Positions 7,804 to 16,323 of a stretch of 64,000 bases of DNA are shown piece by piece. Positions within the stretch are counted from its first letter, which is position 1, and the number at the start of each line of letters is the position of its first letter. The notes under the pieces are model-generated. The model was given only the letters and a program-made list of their open reading frames with translations. It searched no databases and was not told the origin of the DNA. Source of the DNA: Clostridiales bacterium (GTDB taxonomy: Bacteria > Bacillota > Clostridia > Oscillospirales > CAG-272); NCBI GenBank assembly GCA_021202555.1, contig JAJQCT010000010.1:1-64000 (forward strand), given 5' to 3'. The translations under genes were made by a program, and so were the position numbers.

Positions 7804-9240
7804 TCAAACATCGTCTTTTTTTGCACCCCTCGCAAAGGCAATCGTCTGCTTCAGCGCGCTCTCCCTCTCAACGCCCGCAAGCCGCAGCCTGTGCGCGTAT
7901 TTCATCGCTTCGCCGAACGCCTCGTCCGGCAAAATTCCCGCGTCAATCAAATCCTGTCCCTTTACATACGGGCGCGCCATATATTCGCGGTAAATTTCAA
8001 GCCTTGACGACAAAAATTCACCGTACCGCCCGCGCTCGTCATCCCCGCCCGAGGGAACGCTGCCCGAAACGTCAGCTTCGGATAAAAGAAGCAGGTCGTC
8101 AGGGTCTGCCGATTCGTCGAAAAGCGCGTTTGTCGCCTTGACGGAGGAATTTGCCGCCGCGTACATAAGCGGCTTCATGTGAAGCTTCGTCATCGATTTT
8201 ACGTATGAAACAAGCCTTTTTTCGTCCGTCAGGCGGCGGATGAATTTGTCCGCAATAGGCACCCCCGCCTCGTCGTGTCCGTAGGCGTGAATGCTCCTGT
8301 CCGCGTCAATTGTCGTCGTCAGCGCCTTGCCGAAATCGTGCGTGAGCGCCGACATCATATATCCGAGCGCATAATTTGCGCGTCCGCGGCGGCGCGCAGC
8401 CTCGTCAACAACCATCATCGTATGCGTGAAAACATCGCCCTCCGCGTGATGCTTTTTTCCCTGAACGACGCCGATAAGCGATTTTACCTCGCAAAACCAT
8501 GGCGAAAGCTGCTCCATTTCGGCAAGCTCGCGGAAAAATACGGACGGCTTTTCAGCCGCAAGCATAGCCTTTTCAAGCTCGCCCATGACGCGCTCGCGCG
8601 AAAGCGACGACAAATCCACAGACCTCGAAAGCGCCCGCGTCTCCCCGGCAATTTCAAATCCGAGCCTTGCGGCAAACTGCGCGCCGCGCAGAACGCGAAG
8701 CGGATCGTCCGCGAACGTACCGTCACTCACATGGCGAAGAATTTTATGCTTTATGTCGTCCCTGCCGCCGAAAAAATCGAGTATTTCACCTGTTATGACG
8801 TTTTCCATCATGGCGTTGACAGTAAAATCGCGCCTTGACGCCGCCGTCCTCTCGCCGACAAAGGGATTTACGATGACATCGAAATCCTTATGCCCTCTTG
8901 AGCGCTCGTTTTCGCGACCGTTCAGACCGCGGGCGAAATCCTCGCGCGGCATGGAAATATCAATATCGACCCCGCGAAGCTTATATACGCCGAAGCTCGC
9001 GCCGACCTCGATTCTCTCGCCGACGCCGTTGAGTATTTTCTCAAGAATCGCGGGCGCGATTTTGTGTACCTCAATATCGACATCCTTCGATTCGATTCCC
9101 ATAATCCTGTCGCGGACGCATCCGCCGACAAAGTATGTCTCCCCGCCGAGCGCCTTAACCTCGGCTGCGATTTTCATCGCCGCGTCAAGTGCGCCGCAGC
9201 AGGGCAAATTTTCCGATTTATTGTTTGTTATGTTAGTCAT
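7804..9240 (-). CDS. cca: CCA-adding tRNA nucleotidyltransferase with HD domain
   Basis: A 478-residue class II nucleotidyltransferase that adds or repairs the 3' CCA of tRNA. Visible motifs are GGCVRDRIMG (flexible loop), DVDIEV (catalytic carboxylates), RRDFTVNAM and DDPLRVLRGAQFAARLGF, with an HD-type phosphohydrolase motif HDFGKAL near residue 300. Length fits Firmicute enzymes. The only tRNA in the window has no encoded CCA, consistent with need for this enzyme. It is the first gene of an operon with the BadF-type ATPase. The Shine-Dalgarno is weak (AAAGAG). A strong promoter at 9535-9563, separated from the gene by a hairpin array, reads toward it. Confidence 0.92.
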   Translation of the reverse strand: MTNITNNKSENLPCCGALDAAMKIAAEVKALGGETYFVGGCVRDRIMGIESKDVDIEVHKIAPAILEKILNGVGERIEVGASFGVYKLRGVDIDISMPREDFARGLNGRENERSRGHKDFDVIVNPFVGERTAASRRDFTVNAMMENVITGEILDFFGGRDDIKHKILRHVSDGTFADDPLRVLRGAQFAARLGFEIAGETRALSRSVDLSSLSRERVMGELEKAMLAAEKPSVFFRELAEMEQLSPWFCEVKSLIGVVQGKKHHAEGDVFTHTMMVVDEAARRRGRANYALGYMMSALTHDFGKALTTTIDADRSIHAYGHDEAGVPIADKFIRRLTDEKRLVSYVKSMTKLHMKPLMYAAANSSVKATNALFDESADPDDLLLLSEADVSGSVPSGGDDERGRYGEFLSSRLEIYREYMARPYVKGQDLIDAGILPDEAFGEAMKYAHRLRLAGVERESALKQTIAFARGAKKDDV

Positions 9241-9375
9241 TTCATATCTCTTTATCGCCGTCTAATATATTACGTTCCTACCGTAAACGCAAAATAAACT
9301 TTGAAAATGTATATTTTTCCGCCGCACACCGCCGCGCATAAAATTTTACTATATATTGTATCATATTATATCAAA

Positions 9376-9540
9376 CTCTGTACCGTGAATATTGCGCTGT
9401 GCGCAATATTCATCAACTTGAGTGACGAAGCTGCACTTCGTCACTCAATGTTTTAAGCACTGTACCGTGAATATTGCGCTGCGCGCAATATTCATCAACT
9501 TGAGTGACGAAGCTACGCTTCGTCACTCAATGTTATTATA
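9376..9540. repeat. Hairpin array 1: two tandem 82-bp units
   Basis: Two copies with an exact 82-base period. Each contains a linker CTGTACCG, hairpin A (arms GAATATTGCGC / GCGCAATATTC; 9387-9411 and 9469-9493), a linker CATCAAC, and hairpin B (arms TTGAGTGACGAAG / CTTCGTCACTCAA; 9418-9448 and 9500-9530). Loops differ between copies. The array ends in TTATTATA, which on the other strand is the -10 of the promoter at 9535-9563. The rest of the gap 9241-9735 holds a further AT-rich stretch (9340-9374) with several TATAAT/TACAAT-like words on the minus strand before cca, and no credible gene. Confidence 0.85.
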
Positions 9541-9563
9541 TCATAAAATCGAGGAATATGCAA
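9535..9563 (-). promoter_or_regulatory. SigA promoter reading through array 1 toward cca
   Basis: Minus-strand TTGCAT (9558-9563), 17-base spacer, TATAAT (9535-9540) with extended TG. The transcript would start inside the array and run to cca about 295 bases away. Confidence 0.65.
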
Positions 9564-9735
9564 GCGCTGTCCGCGGCACTGTGCGGCAAAAGCGCTCACG
9601 TGCTGCCTTTCCTCTGCATAAAATATATCGGGCGGCGATTAACAAATCAGACCCTTGGCAATAATATTACTGCGGGGGCGTTCCGCCGCCGAAAGAAAAA
9701 GCAAAGGATGAAGAAAGGACGGTTTTTGTGACAAA

Positions 9736-10134
9736 ATGAACGGTGTCAGAAGAGGAGATATTTATTACGCGGATCTCTCACCCGTAATCGGCTCGGAGCA
9801 GGGCGGGGTGCGTCCCGTGCTTATCGTGCAGAACGACGTGGGGAACAGATACAGTCCGACCGTTATCGCTGCGGCGATAACAAGCCGCACGGACAAAACA
9901 AGCCTGCCGACACACATCGATATAAGCGCGTACAACACGGGGCTGTCGAAATCCTCCGTCGTACTGATGGAGCAGATACGAACGCTTGACAAGCGCCGCC
10001 TGCGCGAGCGTATCGGACATCTTGACGAGGATTTCATGGGAGTAATCGACGAGGCGCTTTCGGTCAGCTTCGGGCTTATGCCAAGCGAGACAAATACCGC
10101 ATACGGCACGTCTGGCAAAAATACCGCAACATGA
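9736..10134 (+). CDS. mazF: MazF/PemK family mRNA interferase toxin (EndoA-like)
   Basis: A 132-residue MazF-type endoribonuclease: [20 protein letters not shown] is the family's N-terminal signature, followed by [25 protein letters not shown] and [14 protein letters not shown]. These toxins cut single-stranded RNA at short sequences. In Bacillus the gene follows its antitoxin; here I found no antitoxin-like ORF in 9541-9735 or downstream, so it is an orphan in this window. ATG at 9736 is chosen for the N-terminal match; GAAAGGAC lies rather far upstream (about 15 bases). The C-terminal 15 residues are a non-conserved Thr/Ser tail. Confidence 0.88.
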   Translation: MNGVRRGDIYYADLSPVIGSEQGGVRPVLIVQNDVGNRYSPTVIAAAITSRTDKTSLPTHIDISAYNTGLSKSSVVLMEQIRTLDKRRLRERIGHLDEDFMGVIDEALSVSFGLMPSETNTAYGTSGKNTAT

Positions 10135-10139
10135 ATTAC

Positions 10140-10176
10140 ATACGCGGGAGACTGCAAAAAGCGGTCTCCCGCGTAT
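10140..10176 (+). terminator. Hairpin after mazF
   Basis: Arms ATACGCGGGAGAC / GTCTCCCGCGTAT, a strong 13-bp stem starting five bases after the mazF stop. There is no T-tract, so termination is likely but not certain. Confidence 0.5.
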
Positions 10177-10211
10177 CGATTCACGGGGAATGAGTGAATT
10201 TGCGGGTAATC

Positions 10212-10262
10212 ACGGAAAAGCAGCACGCGCTGCGTACAGCACGTGCTGCGTGCTTTTTCCGT
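10212..10262. terminator. Hairpin between mazF and the coat protein genes
   Basis: Arms ACGGAAAAGCA / TGCTTTTTCCGT (one bulge) with an inner GCACGC/GCGTGC stem. It sits between the convergent mazF and CotF-like genes and probably ends one or both transcripts. Confidence 0.5.
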
Positions 10263-10283
10263 CGGATAACAAAAGTCTCGGTT

Positions 10284-10529
10284 TTACCCGCAGCAGAATT
10301 TATCCTTTACCTTCTGGATTTTTGACGGCTCCGCGTTCTCGGCGGGGTACCATCCCTGCGCCATCATCTTTTTGTAGATGTCGTCCTGCATTTTGAGCGA
10401 TTCGTCGAGTGCGCAGCCGAACGTGCCGTGCACATCAGGCGTCGCGGACTCTATCGTTCCGTGCATATAAAGGTCGCATACTCCCTTTGCCTCAAGCAGA
10501 AGATCCTGCATCAATGATTTGTCGTCCAT
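10284..10529 (-). CDS. CotF-like spore coat protein
   Basis: An 81-residue helical protein with the CotF-family pattern: DKSLMQDLLLEAKGVCDLY, then FGCALDESLKMQDDIYKKMMAQGWYPAE. Family members are small spore coat or spore-associated proteins in Clostridia and Bacilli. ATG at 10529 has GGAG seven bases upstream; an upstream TTG in frame is less likely. It ends in FCCG. It lies 13 bases after the second CotF-like gene and shares its transcript. Its specific role in the coat is not known. Confidence 0.65.
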   Translation of the reverse strand: MDDKSLMQDLLLEAKGVCDLYMHGTIESATPDVHGTFGCALDESLKMQDDIYKKMMAQGWYPAENAEPSKIQKVKDKFCCG

Positions 10530-10542
10530 GCTCTCGCTCCAT

Positions 10543-10716
10543 TCATACAAGCTGATATAATTTGCCGAATATCTCGCGGTGCTTTGCCGCCATCTGTTCG
10601 GTAAAATTCTTCAGCTCAGTGTTCTGAAGCTGCTGCGACGTTTCGGCGCATTTCTTTTCGAGATGCTTTTCATGGTCGAGCGCGTCTTCGATATAAAGTA
10701 GTTCCTTCGGGCTCAT
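10543..10716 (-). CDS. Small CotF-like coat protein
   Basis: A 57-residue helical protein (SPKELLYIEDALDHEKHLEKKC then a Gln/Lys-rich helix) resembling the N-terminal half of CotF-like proteins. ATG at 10716 has GGAGGGG upstream; the frame is open to 10779 but without a ribosome site. It precedes the other CotF-like gene directly. Together the pair may correspond to the two halves of a longer CotF-type protein; that is inference from length. Confidence 0.6.
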   Translation of the reverse strand: MSPKELLYIEDALDHEKHLEKKCAETSQQLQNTELKNFTEQMAAKHREIFGKLYQLV

Positions 10717-10804
10717 ATCGTCCCCTCCGATTCCGGTATTGACAAAAGCTTCTCTCGCTTTGCCTATACTTAGTATCACCGGAGGATTGTCCGATTATGT
10801 ATGC

Positions 10805-13800
10805 TTATTTCTCAAATTTGATGAAATTCAGGTCAAAGTCCGTACCCGGCAGGAAGATGAGCGACGCACTGTACGTACCTGCCTCAATTTCAATCGGTAT
10901 TGTCACGGTGGAGTATTCGTCAGTTCTCATAAACCTGAAGCTTATGCTGCGTCTGGAAACACGTCCCGTACCTTCTGTATTGAGCGTGACAAATTCGACG
11001 GCGTTTCTCGTGCGCCCCGACACTGTGACGCGCGACGCGCCCTCGGTAAATTCAAGCGATGTGAATCCGACAGTCACGTTGTTGCCGATTCCCGTCACCT
11101 CGCGCTCCCCGCGCGTGAATTTGTCGCCGTAAAGCACATCGGCGCCCGCGGCGTAAAGCGTGCGATAGGCACGGCTTTCGCCGTCGGATTTCTCATCTCC
11201 GAAGCCCGAAACGACGACGGGAATCTCGGAAATTACCGACGGATAAGGCGTTCCGTTTTTGCACGACGCGCGAACTGTATATTTCCCGTCGTGCGCGCCA
11301 GCCGCACCTTTAATCGTGACATTTCCGCTCCCGTCCTCGGAAATCTCAAATCCGCGCGCCTCCATGCCGTTAAGAAGGATTTTCCACGAAAGGTCGCGGT
11401 ATATAGCCCCGCTCGGCAAAAGCCTCGGCGTGACAGTCAGAGGGCTTTCGGGCGTTATCTCCCCGCCGCCGGTGCAAAGCTCGATTTTGCGAAGCGGAAT
11501 TTCGTCTGACGGCTGCGTATTTTCGCACTGCCCGACAATGTCCATGCCCTTCCGAACGTCCGCTGTGGAAGCCGTGAAGTGCGCCTCCGCCTCTCCGACG
11601 CCCGGCACCGATGCCTTGAGAACTATGTCCCCTGTCTTTTCCGTCGCCTCAATCATCGCGAGCAGACGCCCGGAGAAGAGCCGTCTCGACGTTGATTTAT
11701 ATTCCTCAAAATCCGTGCTGTCGCCGTTGTCAAGCCCGACAAGACGTCCCGCGCCCGTGAGCGTGAGATTCACGCGGCAGCGCGCGTTGGCGACAAAGGT
11801 GCCGTTTTCATCGACGGTCGAAATGTCGGCAAAGATGATGTCGCGCCCGTCGGCTGAAAGCGTCTTTTTGTCGGAGCTTATTATTACCCTCACGGGGTCG
11901 CCGAACGAGCATATCTCGTCGCGCGCCCTCTCGCAGCCGTCCTCGTCGTAAGCGATTGCCGTAAGCGTTCCCTTGTGATACGGAAGCTTATAGTGGGGCG
12001 TTATCTCGCGCCCGTCCTTATGATTGTAGACGTATCTGCCGACAAGCTCGCCGTTAAAATAAAGCTCGGAGGAGGCGAGATTTGAATGCACCGTCAGGTC
12101 TATTATCTGTCCTTCGTTGAAGTCCCAGTATGACGGGGTTATATGCACCATCGGGGATTTTTTTCCGTCCGTCCACTCGGCGCGGTATGCGTAATACGAA
12201 TCCTTCGAGAATCCCGCCGTGTCAATCTGCCCGAAATAGGAATTTTTCGTGTCATACGGCGTCGGCTCGCCTATATAGTCAAAGCCCGTCCAGATAAACT
12301 GTCCCGCACAGAATTCGGCGTTTCTGTCGCTTGTGATGTTATACTCCGTTGAAGGAGAACCCCACGAGGTCGAGCCGTTGTAAATCGACGAGCATTGATA
12401 GTCCTCATGCTGAACGGCAGTCTGCTCATAAGGGAAGTGATATATTCCGCGGCTCTGCACCGTAGAGGACGTTTCGCTGCCGTAAATGCAGTATTCGGGA
12501 TATTTCCGGTGATGCTCGTTATATAGATTCTCTGCATAATTGTAGCCGACGGTATCAAGGCAGCCCGAGCCGCGCTGCGCCGTTTCGCTGTACATATGAT
12601 TCGACGCTATCGTCGTCACGGCGTTTCCGCGCCTGTCGTAAAGCCTCACAAGGCGCGCAAGCTCGCGCGTAACCTCTGTTCCGCGCTCGTTTGTTGTGTC
12701 GCCTATCTCGTTTCCTATAGACCACATGATGACGCACGGGTGATTTCTGTCGCGCGTAACCCATGATTTTACGTCGCGCTCGTGCCACTCGGGGAAAAAC
12801 TCGGCATAATCGTGCGCTGTCTTATGATATTCCCACATATCGAAGCTCTCGTCGATTATGACAATTCCCATCCTGTCGCAAAGCTCGACAAGCTCCGTCG
12901 CCGGGGGATTGTGCGAGGTGCGGATTGAGTTTACTCCCATCGTGACGAGCATTTTGAGCTTTCGCGTCAGCGCCGCCTCATTCATCGCCGCGCCGAGCGC
13001 GCCGAGATCGTGATGCTCGCATACGCCGTGAAGCTTCATATGGCGGTCGTTTATGAAAAATCCGCCGTCAGGGTCAAATTTTATTGTGCGGAAGCCAAAA
13101 ACGGACGACGACGCATCAACAGCTTTCCCATCCGAAAGAAGCTCCGTTTCAAGTGTGTAAAGGTATGGGTCGTCAGGGTTCCAAAGACGCGGAGACTTGA
13201 CGTCGAGGTAAAAATCGCGGTTTTCCGGCTCCGCGTCGCCCGATGCGAGAGCTTTGCCGTCCGCGCCGACGATTTTATGTGAAAGCGTGTAATTCCCCGC
13301 GCCCGTTCCCTCTGTGTCGGTTTCAATATACACTCTCCATCCGCCGTCTGTTTTCTTCGGCGCAATATATACGCCGTCGGGAGCTATTCGCGTGTCGGGC
13401 GAGGTCACAAGCCACACCCGTCTGTAAATTCCCGCGCCCGAATACCAGCGTGTATTGGGGTCATTATATACGACGCGCACAGCGACGGTGTTTTCGCCGT
13501 CATGAAGGTACCTCGTTATATCCGCATCAAACGTGCTGTAGCCGTATTTCCATTCAAACGCAGCCTCCCCGTTGACAAAGACGGTCGAATTCATGTATAC
13601 GCCCTCAAATCGAAGCTCGTACCTTGTCCCCTTTTGGGGAGTAAGCGTGAACGTCTTTTTATACCAGCCCTCGCAGGTTCTGTATAAATCGGCGACGTGC
13701 CAGATCATCATGTCGTGCGGAATTTCGACGGGTCGGTATTCGTCCGAGGAAAGCATTGCCTCGGTGTCACTGCCGAGCGGCGCTTCTGTGAAGCTCCAGC

Positions 13801-13831
13801 CGTCGGAAAAAAGCTTTTTTTCGGTTATCAT
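10805..13831 (-). CDS. Glycoside hydrolase family 2 beta-galactosidase-like enzyme
   Basis: A 1008-residue GH2 enzyme: sugar-binding jelly-roll (about 1-170), immunoglobulin-like domain, TIM barrel (about 270-600) and C-terminal Ig-like domains. The acid/base is E375 in SIGNEIGD and the nucleophile E453 in YGSETSS; the spacing of 78 matches LacZ-type enzymes. No signal peptide, so it acts on sugars in the cytoplasm. Beta-galactosidase is most likely, but GH2 also includes mannosidases and glucuronidases. The frame stays open to 14185 inside the kinase gene; ATG at 13831 begins the conserved N-terminus and follows the kinase stop by seven bases, with AAGGAG overlapping that stop. It is the third gene of an operon with a two-component system. 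Confidence 0.88.
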   Translation of the reverse strand: MITEKKLFSDGWSFTEAPLGSDTEAMLSSDEYRPVEIPHDMMIWHVADLYRTCEGWYKKTFTLTPQKGTRYELRFEGVYMNSTVFVNGEAAFEWKYGYSTFDADITRYLHDGENTVAVRVVYNDPNTRWYSGAGIYRRVWLVTSPDTRIAPDGVYIAPKKTDGGWRVYIETDTEGTGAGNYTLSHKIVGADGKALASGDAEPENRDFYLDVKSPRLWNPDDPYLYTLETELLSDGKAVDASSSVFGFRTIKFDPDGGFFINDRHMKLHGVCEHHDLGALGAAMNEAALTRKLKMLVTMGVNSIRTSHNPPATELVELCDRMGIVIIDESFDMWEYHKTAHDYAEFFPEWHERDVKSWVTRDRNHPCVIMWSIGNEIGDTTNERGTEVTRELARLVRLYDRRGNAVTTIASNHMYSETAQRGSGCLDTVGYNYAENLYNEHHRKYPEYCIYGSETSSTVQSRGIYHFPYEQTAVQHEDYQCSSIYNGSTSWGSPSTEYNITSDRNAEFCAGQFIWTGFDYIGEPTPYDTKNSYFGQIDTAGFSKDSYYAYRAEWTDGKKSPMVHITPSYWDFNEGQIIDLTVHSNLASSELYFNGELVGRYVYNHKDGREITPHYKLPYHKGTLTAIAYDEDGCERARDEICSFGDPVRVIISSDKKTLSADGRDIIFADISTVDENGTFVANARCRVNLTLTGAGRLVGLDNGDSTDFEEYKSTSRRLFSGRLLAMIEATEKTGDIVLKASVPGVGEAEAHFTASTADVRKGMDIVGQCENTQPSDEIPLRKIELCTGGGEITPESPLTVTPRLLPSGAIYRDLSWKILLNGMEARGFEISEDGSGNVTIKGAAGAHDGKYTVRASCKNGTPYPSVISEIPVVVSGFGDEKSDGESRAYRTLYAAGADVLYGDKFTRGEREVTGIGNNVTVGFTSLEFTEGASRVTVSGRTRNAVEFVTLNTEGTGRVSRRSISFRFMRTDEYSTVTIPIEIEAGTYSASLIFLPGTDFDLNFIKFEK

Positions 13832-13838
13832 TTTAAAA

Positions 13839-15422
13839 TTAGGTCTCCTTTCCCTCATCGGGATTTGTATCCTCGCCGACCCGAGCCGGCGTATTTTCGG
13901 AATCCGGAGGCGAGGCGGAATCAGGCGCGGACTGCATTGACGCCGGCGGTATGGTCGCAAGCTCAAACCAGAAGTCGCTGCCGACATGAAGCTCGCTTGA
14001 GACGCCGAAGCGCGCGCCGTGAAGCGTAAGTATCTCACGCACAATCGAAAGTCCGAGTCCCGTCCCTCCGACGCCGCGCCTGTGTACCTTGTCAACCTTA
14101 TAGTACCTGTCCCATACGAGCGGCAAATCCTCCTTCGCGATGCCCTCGCCCGTGTCGATAACGGACACCCTGACAACGCCGTCATTTATAGTCTGGCGAA
14201 TTGTCACAGTCCTGTCATCCCCCGTGAAGCTCACGGCATTGCCGACGAGATTGTAAAGCACCTGCAAAATCCTTGTTCTGTCGGCGTTTACCCATACGTC
14301 CCCCTCGACCTCGAGCCTGATTATATATCCCTCCGGCTCGTAGAGATGCATCACGCGGTTTATCGTCTCGCGGAGCGCCTCGGTGAGATTGAACGGCTCA
14401 AACGCGAGCGTTCTTCTTCCCGTGCGGAACTGCGACACCTCGAGCAGGTCGGACACAAGCGTTGAAAGGCGCTTCGTCTCGTCGATTATTATCTGCAGAT
14501 TCTCGGGCTTGTTCTCGCTCGGAATGTCGCGCATCATTTCGGCGTATCCGCCGATAAGCGTGAGCGGCGTCCGCAAATCGTGCGATACGTTCGCGATAAG
14601 CTCCTTCTGGGTCATATCCGCCTTTGAAAGCTCGACGGCGGCGTGTGAGAGAGTTTCGTTCAGCTCATTTATCTCCCTGTAGCCGCGATGCACCTTGTTT
14701 CCGTCATACGTGTAGTTCGCGAGAGATTTCGCCTCACGGTTCACGTCCGTTATCGGGCGCGCGACGTGATTCGCTATTATTATCGCGACAACAAGCACGC
14801 AGGCGATTGTTATAAGCGATATTATCATGAGCGTCGTCGTGAGCGACTGCACGGACGCCTCGTCGGGCGTAATCTGGCAGTTCAGGAATATCGCTATTTC
14901 CGTGCCGTCCTTCGATGTCGTCGCGACGGTGTAAATCACCGAATCGGGAAGGCTGCTGTCGGAAAGCTCGTCGTCGCCCGACTGTGACGCGAAGCTGAAG
15001 CCCGTCATTTTTGCGCGGTAAATGTAAACTCCGTCCTCGGAAGCCTTTGCATTTGCGTAAAGCGAGGAGAGCGTGTCAGAGGTCGTGCTGTGCAGCAGAC
15101 ACCCCGACGACACATGGATATTCACAAGGGAGGTAAACTGGTTCGTGTCCGTCAGCTTATATACCGTAACGCACATTCCCTCGTCAAGACCTATTGACGA
15201 GACGATTCTGTCAAGCCCGTCGTCAAGGTGATTTTCCACCATTTCAGCCTCGCGCGTAAGCTTTGAGATTACCACGCTGCTGTATATGTAATCAAAGAGA
15301 AATATCTGAAAAAACCAGATAAGCAAAAGTATTATTATGACGAAAAGAAGCATATAGGCAAGTATCTTGCTCTTTATGCTCATTCCCGTTTTGGATTTTT
15401 TTATTTGCTTTGCGTCGTTCAT
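13839..15422 (-). CDS. Sensor histidine kinase with HAMP domain
   Basis: A 527-residue membrane kinase: transmembrane helix near residues 20-45, an extracytoplasmic sensor of about 150 residues, a second helix near 195-220, HAMP (HVARPITDVNREAKSLANY), HisKA with phospho-acceptor H281 in ANVSHDLRTP, and a HATPase domain (NLVGNAVSFT, DTGEGI, GTGLGLSI). The last 40 residues form a Pro/Asp-rich tail without recognisable domain. It follows the response regulator by 17 bases and precedes the GH2 gene by seven, so the three are co-transcribed. The signal sensed is unknown. The Shine-Dalgarno is weak; an internal ATG (GMSIKSKIL) is a possible alternative start. Confidence 0.9.
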   Translation of the reverse strand: MNDAKQIKKSKTGMSIKSKILAYMLLFVIIILLLIWFFQIFLFDYIYSSVVISKLTREAEMVENHLDDGLDRIVSSIGLDEGMCVTVYKLTDTNQFTSLVNIHVSSGCLLHSTTSDTLSSLYANAKASEDGVYIYRAKMTGFSFASQSGDDELSDSSLPDSVIYTVATTSKDGTEIAIFLNCQITPDEASVQSLTTTLMIISLITIACVLVVAIIIANHVARPITDVNREAKSLANYTYDGNKVHRGYREINELNETLSHAAVELSKADMTQKELIANVSHDLRTPLTLIGGYAEMMRDIPSENKPENLQIIIDETKRLSTLVSDLLEVSQFRTGRRTLAFEPFNLTEALRETINRVMHLYEPEGYIIRLEVEGDVWVNADRTRILQVLYNLVGNAVSFTGDDRTVTIRQTINDGVVRVSVIDTGEGIAKEDLPLVWDRYYKVDKVHRRGVGGTGLGLSIVREILTLHGARFGVSSELHVGSDFWFELATIPPASMQSAPDSASPPDSENTPARVGEDTNPDEGKET

Positions 15423-15439
15423 AATCTTATGACGTGATG

Positions 15440-16135
15440 TCAGATATTCGCGTCGAAGCGGTAGCCGACACCGCGAAGCGTCACTATCAATGACGCATAT
15501 TTGCCAAGACTCTTGCGCAAAAGCTTGATGTGCGTGTCGAGCGTTCTGTCGTCTCCGAAAAAGTCATATCCCCACACCTCGGAGATAAGGCGCTCGCGCG
15601 TCAAGGCGATATTCCTGTTTTTGAGCATATAGAAGAAGAGGTCGTATTCCTTCGGTGACATTTCCACCTTTTCGTCGTCCACGTAAACGATTCTTGCGGT
15701 AAGATCCGCCTTCAGCCCCTCGATTTCGATTATCTCGTGTTCGGTGCCCGAGCCGCCAATGCCCGAGCTTTTTTTGCCGGCACGCTTCATAATCGCATCG
15801 ATTCGCATCATAAGCTCCTTCGGTGAGAAGGGCTTGACAACGTAATCATCGACGCCCAGTCCAAAGCCGTTCAGCTTGTCGTACTCCTCGCCCCTTGCCG
15901 AAAGCATTATTATCGGCACGTCGGAGAACTTGCGTATCTCGCGGCACGCGGAGAATCCGTCAAGCTCGGGCATCATAATGTCGATTATGAGTATGTCGTA
16001 TTTGTTTTTGCGGCATTTTTCGATTGCCTCGATTCCGTCGGACGCCTCCTCCGTCGAATATCCCTCAAGCTCTGCATATTTCGTTATCATGCGGCGTATT
16101 CTTTCCTCGTCGTCCACAACAAGAATTTTATACAT
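15440..16135 (-). CDS. OmpR/PhoB family response regulator
   Basis: A 231-residue regulator: receiver domain with DD at 8-9, phospho-acceptor D52 in IIDIMMPELDG, and conserved lysine in VVKPFSPKEL; C-terminal winged helix (RNIALTRERLISEVWGYDFFGDDRTLDTHIKLLRKSLG). The start could be GTG at 16144 or ATG at 16135; MYKILVVDDE is the normal beginning, so ATG at 16135 is used. It heads an operon with its kinase and a GH2 enzyme. A consensus promoter with an inverted repeat between -35 and -10 lies at 16172-16200, which fits autoregulation or another repressor. Confidence 0.93.
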   Translation of the reverse strand: MYKILVVDDEERIRRMITKYAELEGYSTEEASDGIEAIEKCRKNKYDILIIDIMMPELDGFSACREIRKFSDVPIIMLSARGEEYDKLNGFGLGVDDYVVKPFSPKELMMRIDAIMKRAGKKSSGIGGSGTEHEIIEIEGLKADLTARIVYVDDEKVEMSPKEYDLFFYMLKNRNIALTRERLISEVWGYDFFGDDRTLDTHIKLLRKSLGKYASLIVTLRGVGYRFDANI

Positions 16136-16171
16136 ATGTCCCACCGTTCCTTTCAGCAGCTTTCTGCTTTA

Positions 16172-16200
16172 ATTATATAATATCCAAAAGGATATTTCAA
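16172..16200 (-). promoter_or_regulatory. SigA promoter of the two-component operon with embedded operator
   Basis: Minus-strand TTGAAA (16195-16200), 17-base spacer, TATAAT (16172-16177). The spacer contains the perfect inverted repeat ATATCC-N4-GGATAT (16180-16195), placed where a bound protein would block polymerase. Confidence 0.75.
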
Positions 16201-16254
16201 GACCAAATTTAATTTTTTGCTACGATTTTGTGCCCTGCAAAATTGATAATTTAA

Positions 16255-16310
16255 GGAGGGGACAGTGCCTTTACGCGCGCTGCTGCGCGCATATTAGCTC
16301 TTTCCCCTCC
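16255..16310 (-). terminator. Nested stem-loop after htrA
   Basis: Outer arms GGAGGGG (16255-16261) and CCCCTCC (16304-16310) enclose a hairpin GCGCGC-tgct-GCGCGC (16275-16290). It starts 13 bases past the htrA stop on the minus strand. It may terminate htrA, though no T-tract follows directly. Confidence 0.4.
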
Positions 16311-16323
16311 CGAAATTTGTGTT

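Noticed and set aside
9376-9540. CRISPR array
   Set aside because: The repeats are tandem palindromic units of 82 bp without unique spacers, and there are no cas genes.
13832-14185. Longer GH2 protein starting inside the kinase gene
   Set aside because: The extra 118 residues are the out-of-frame kinase sequence (Arg/Ser rich) and not GH2-like; ATG 13831 starts the conserved domain.
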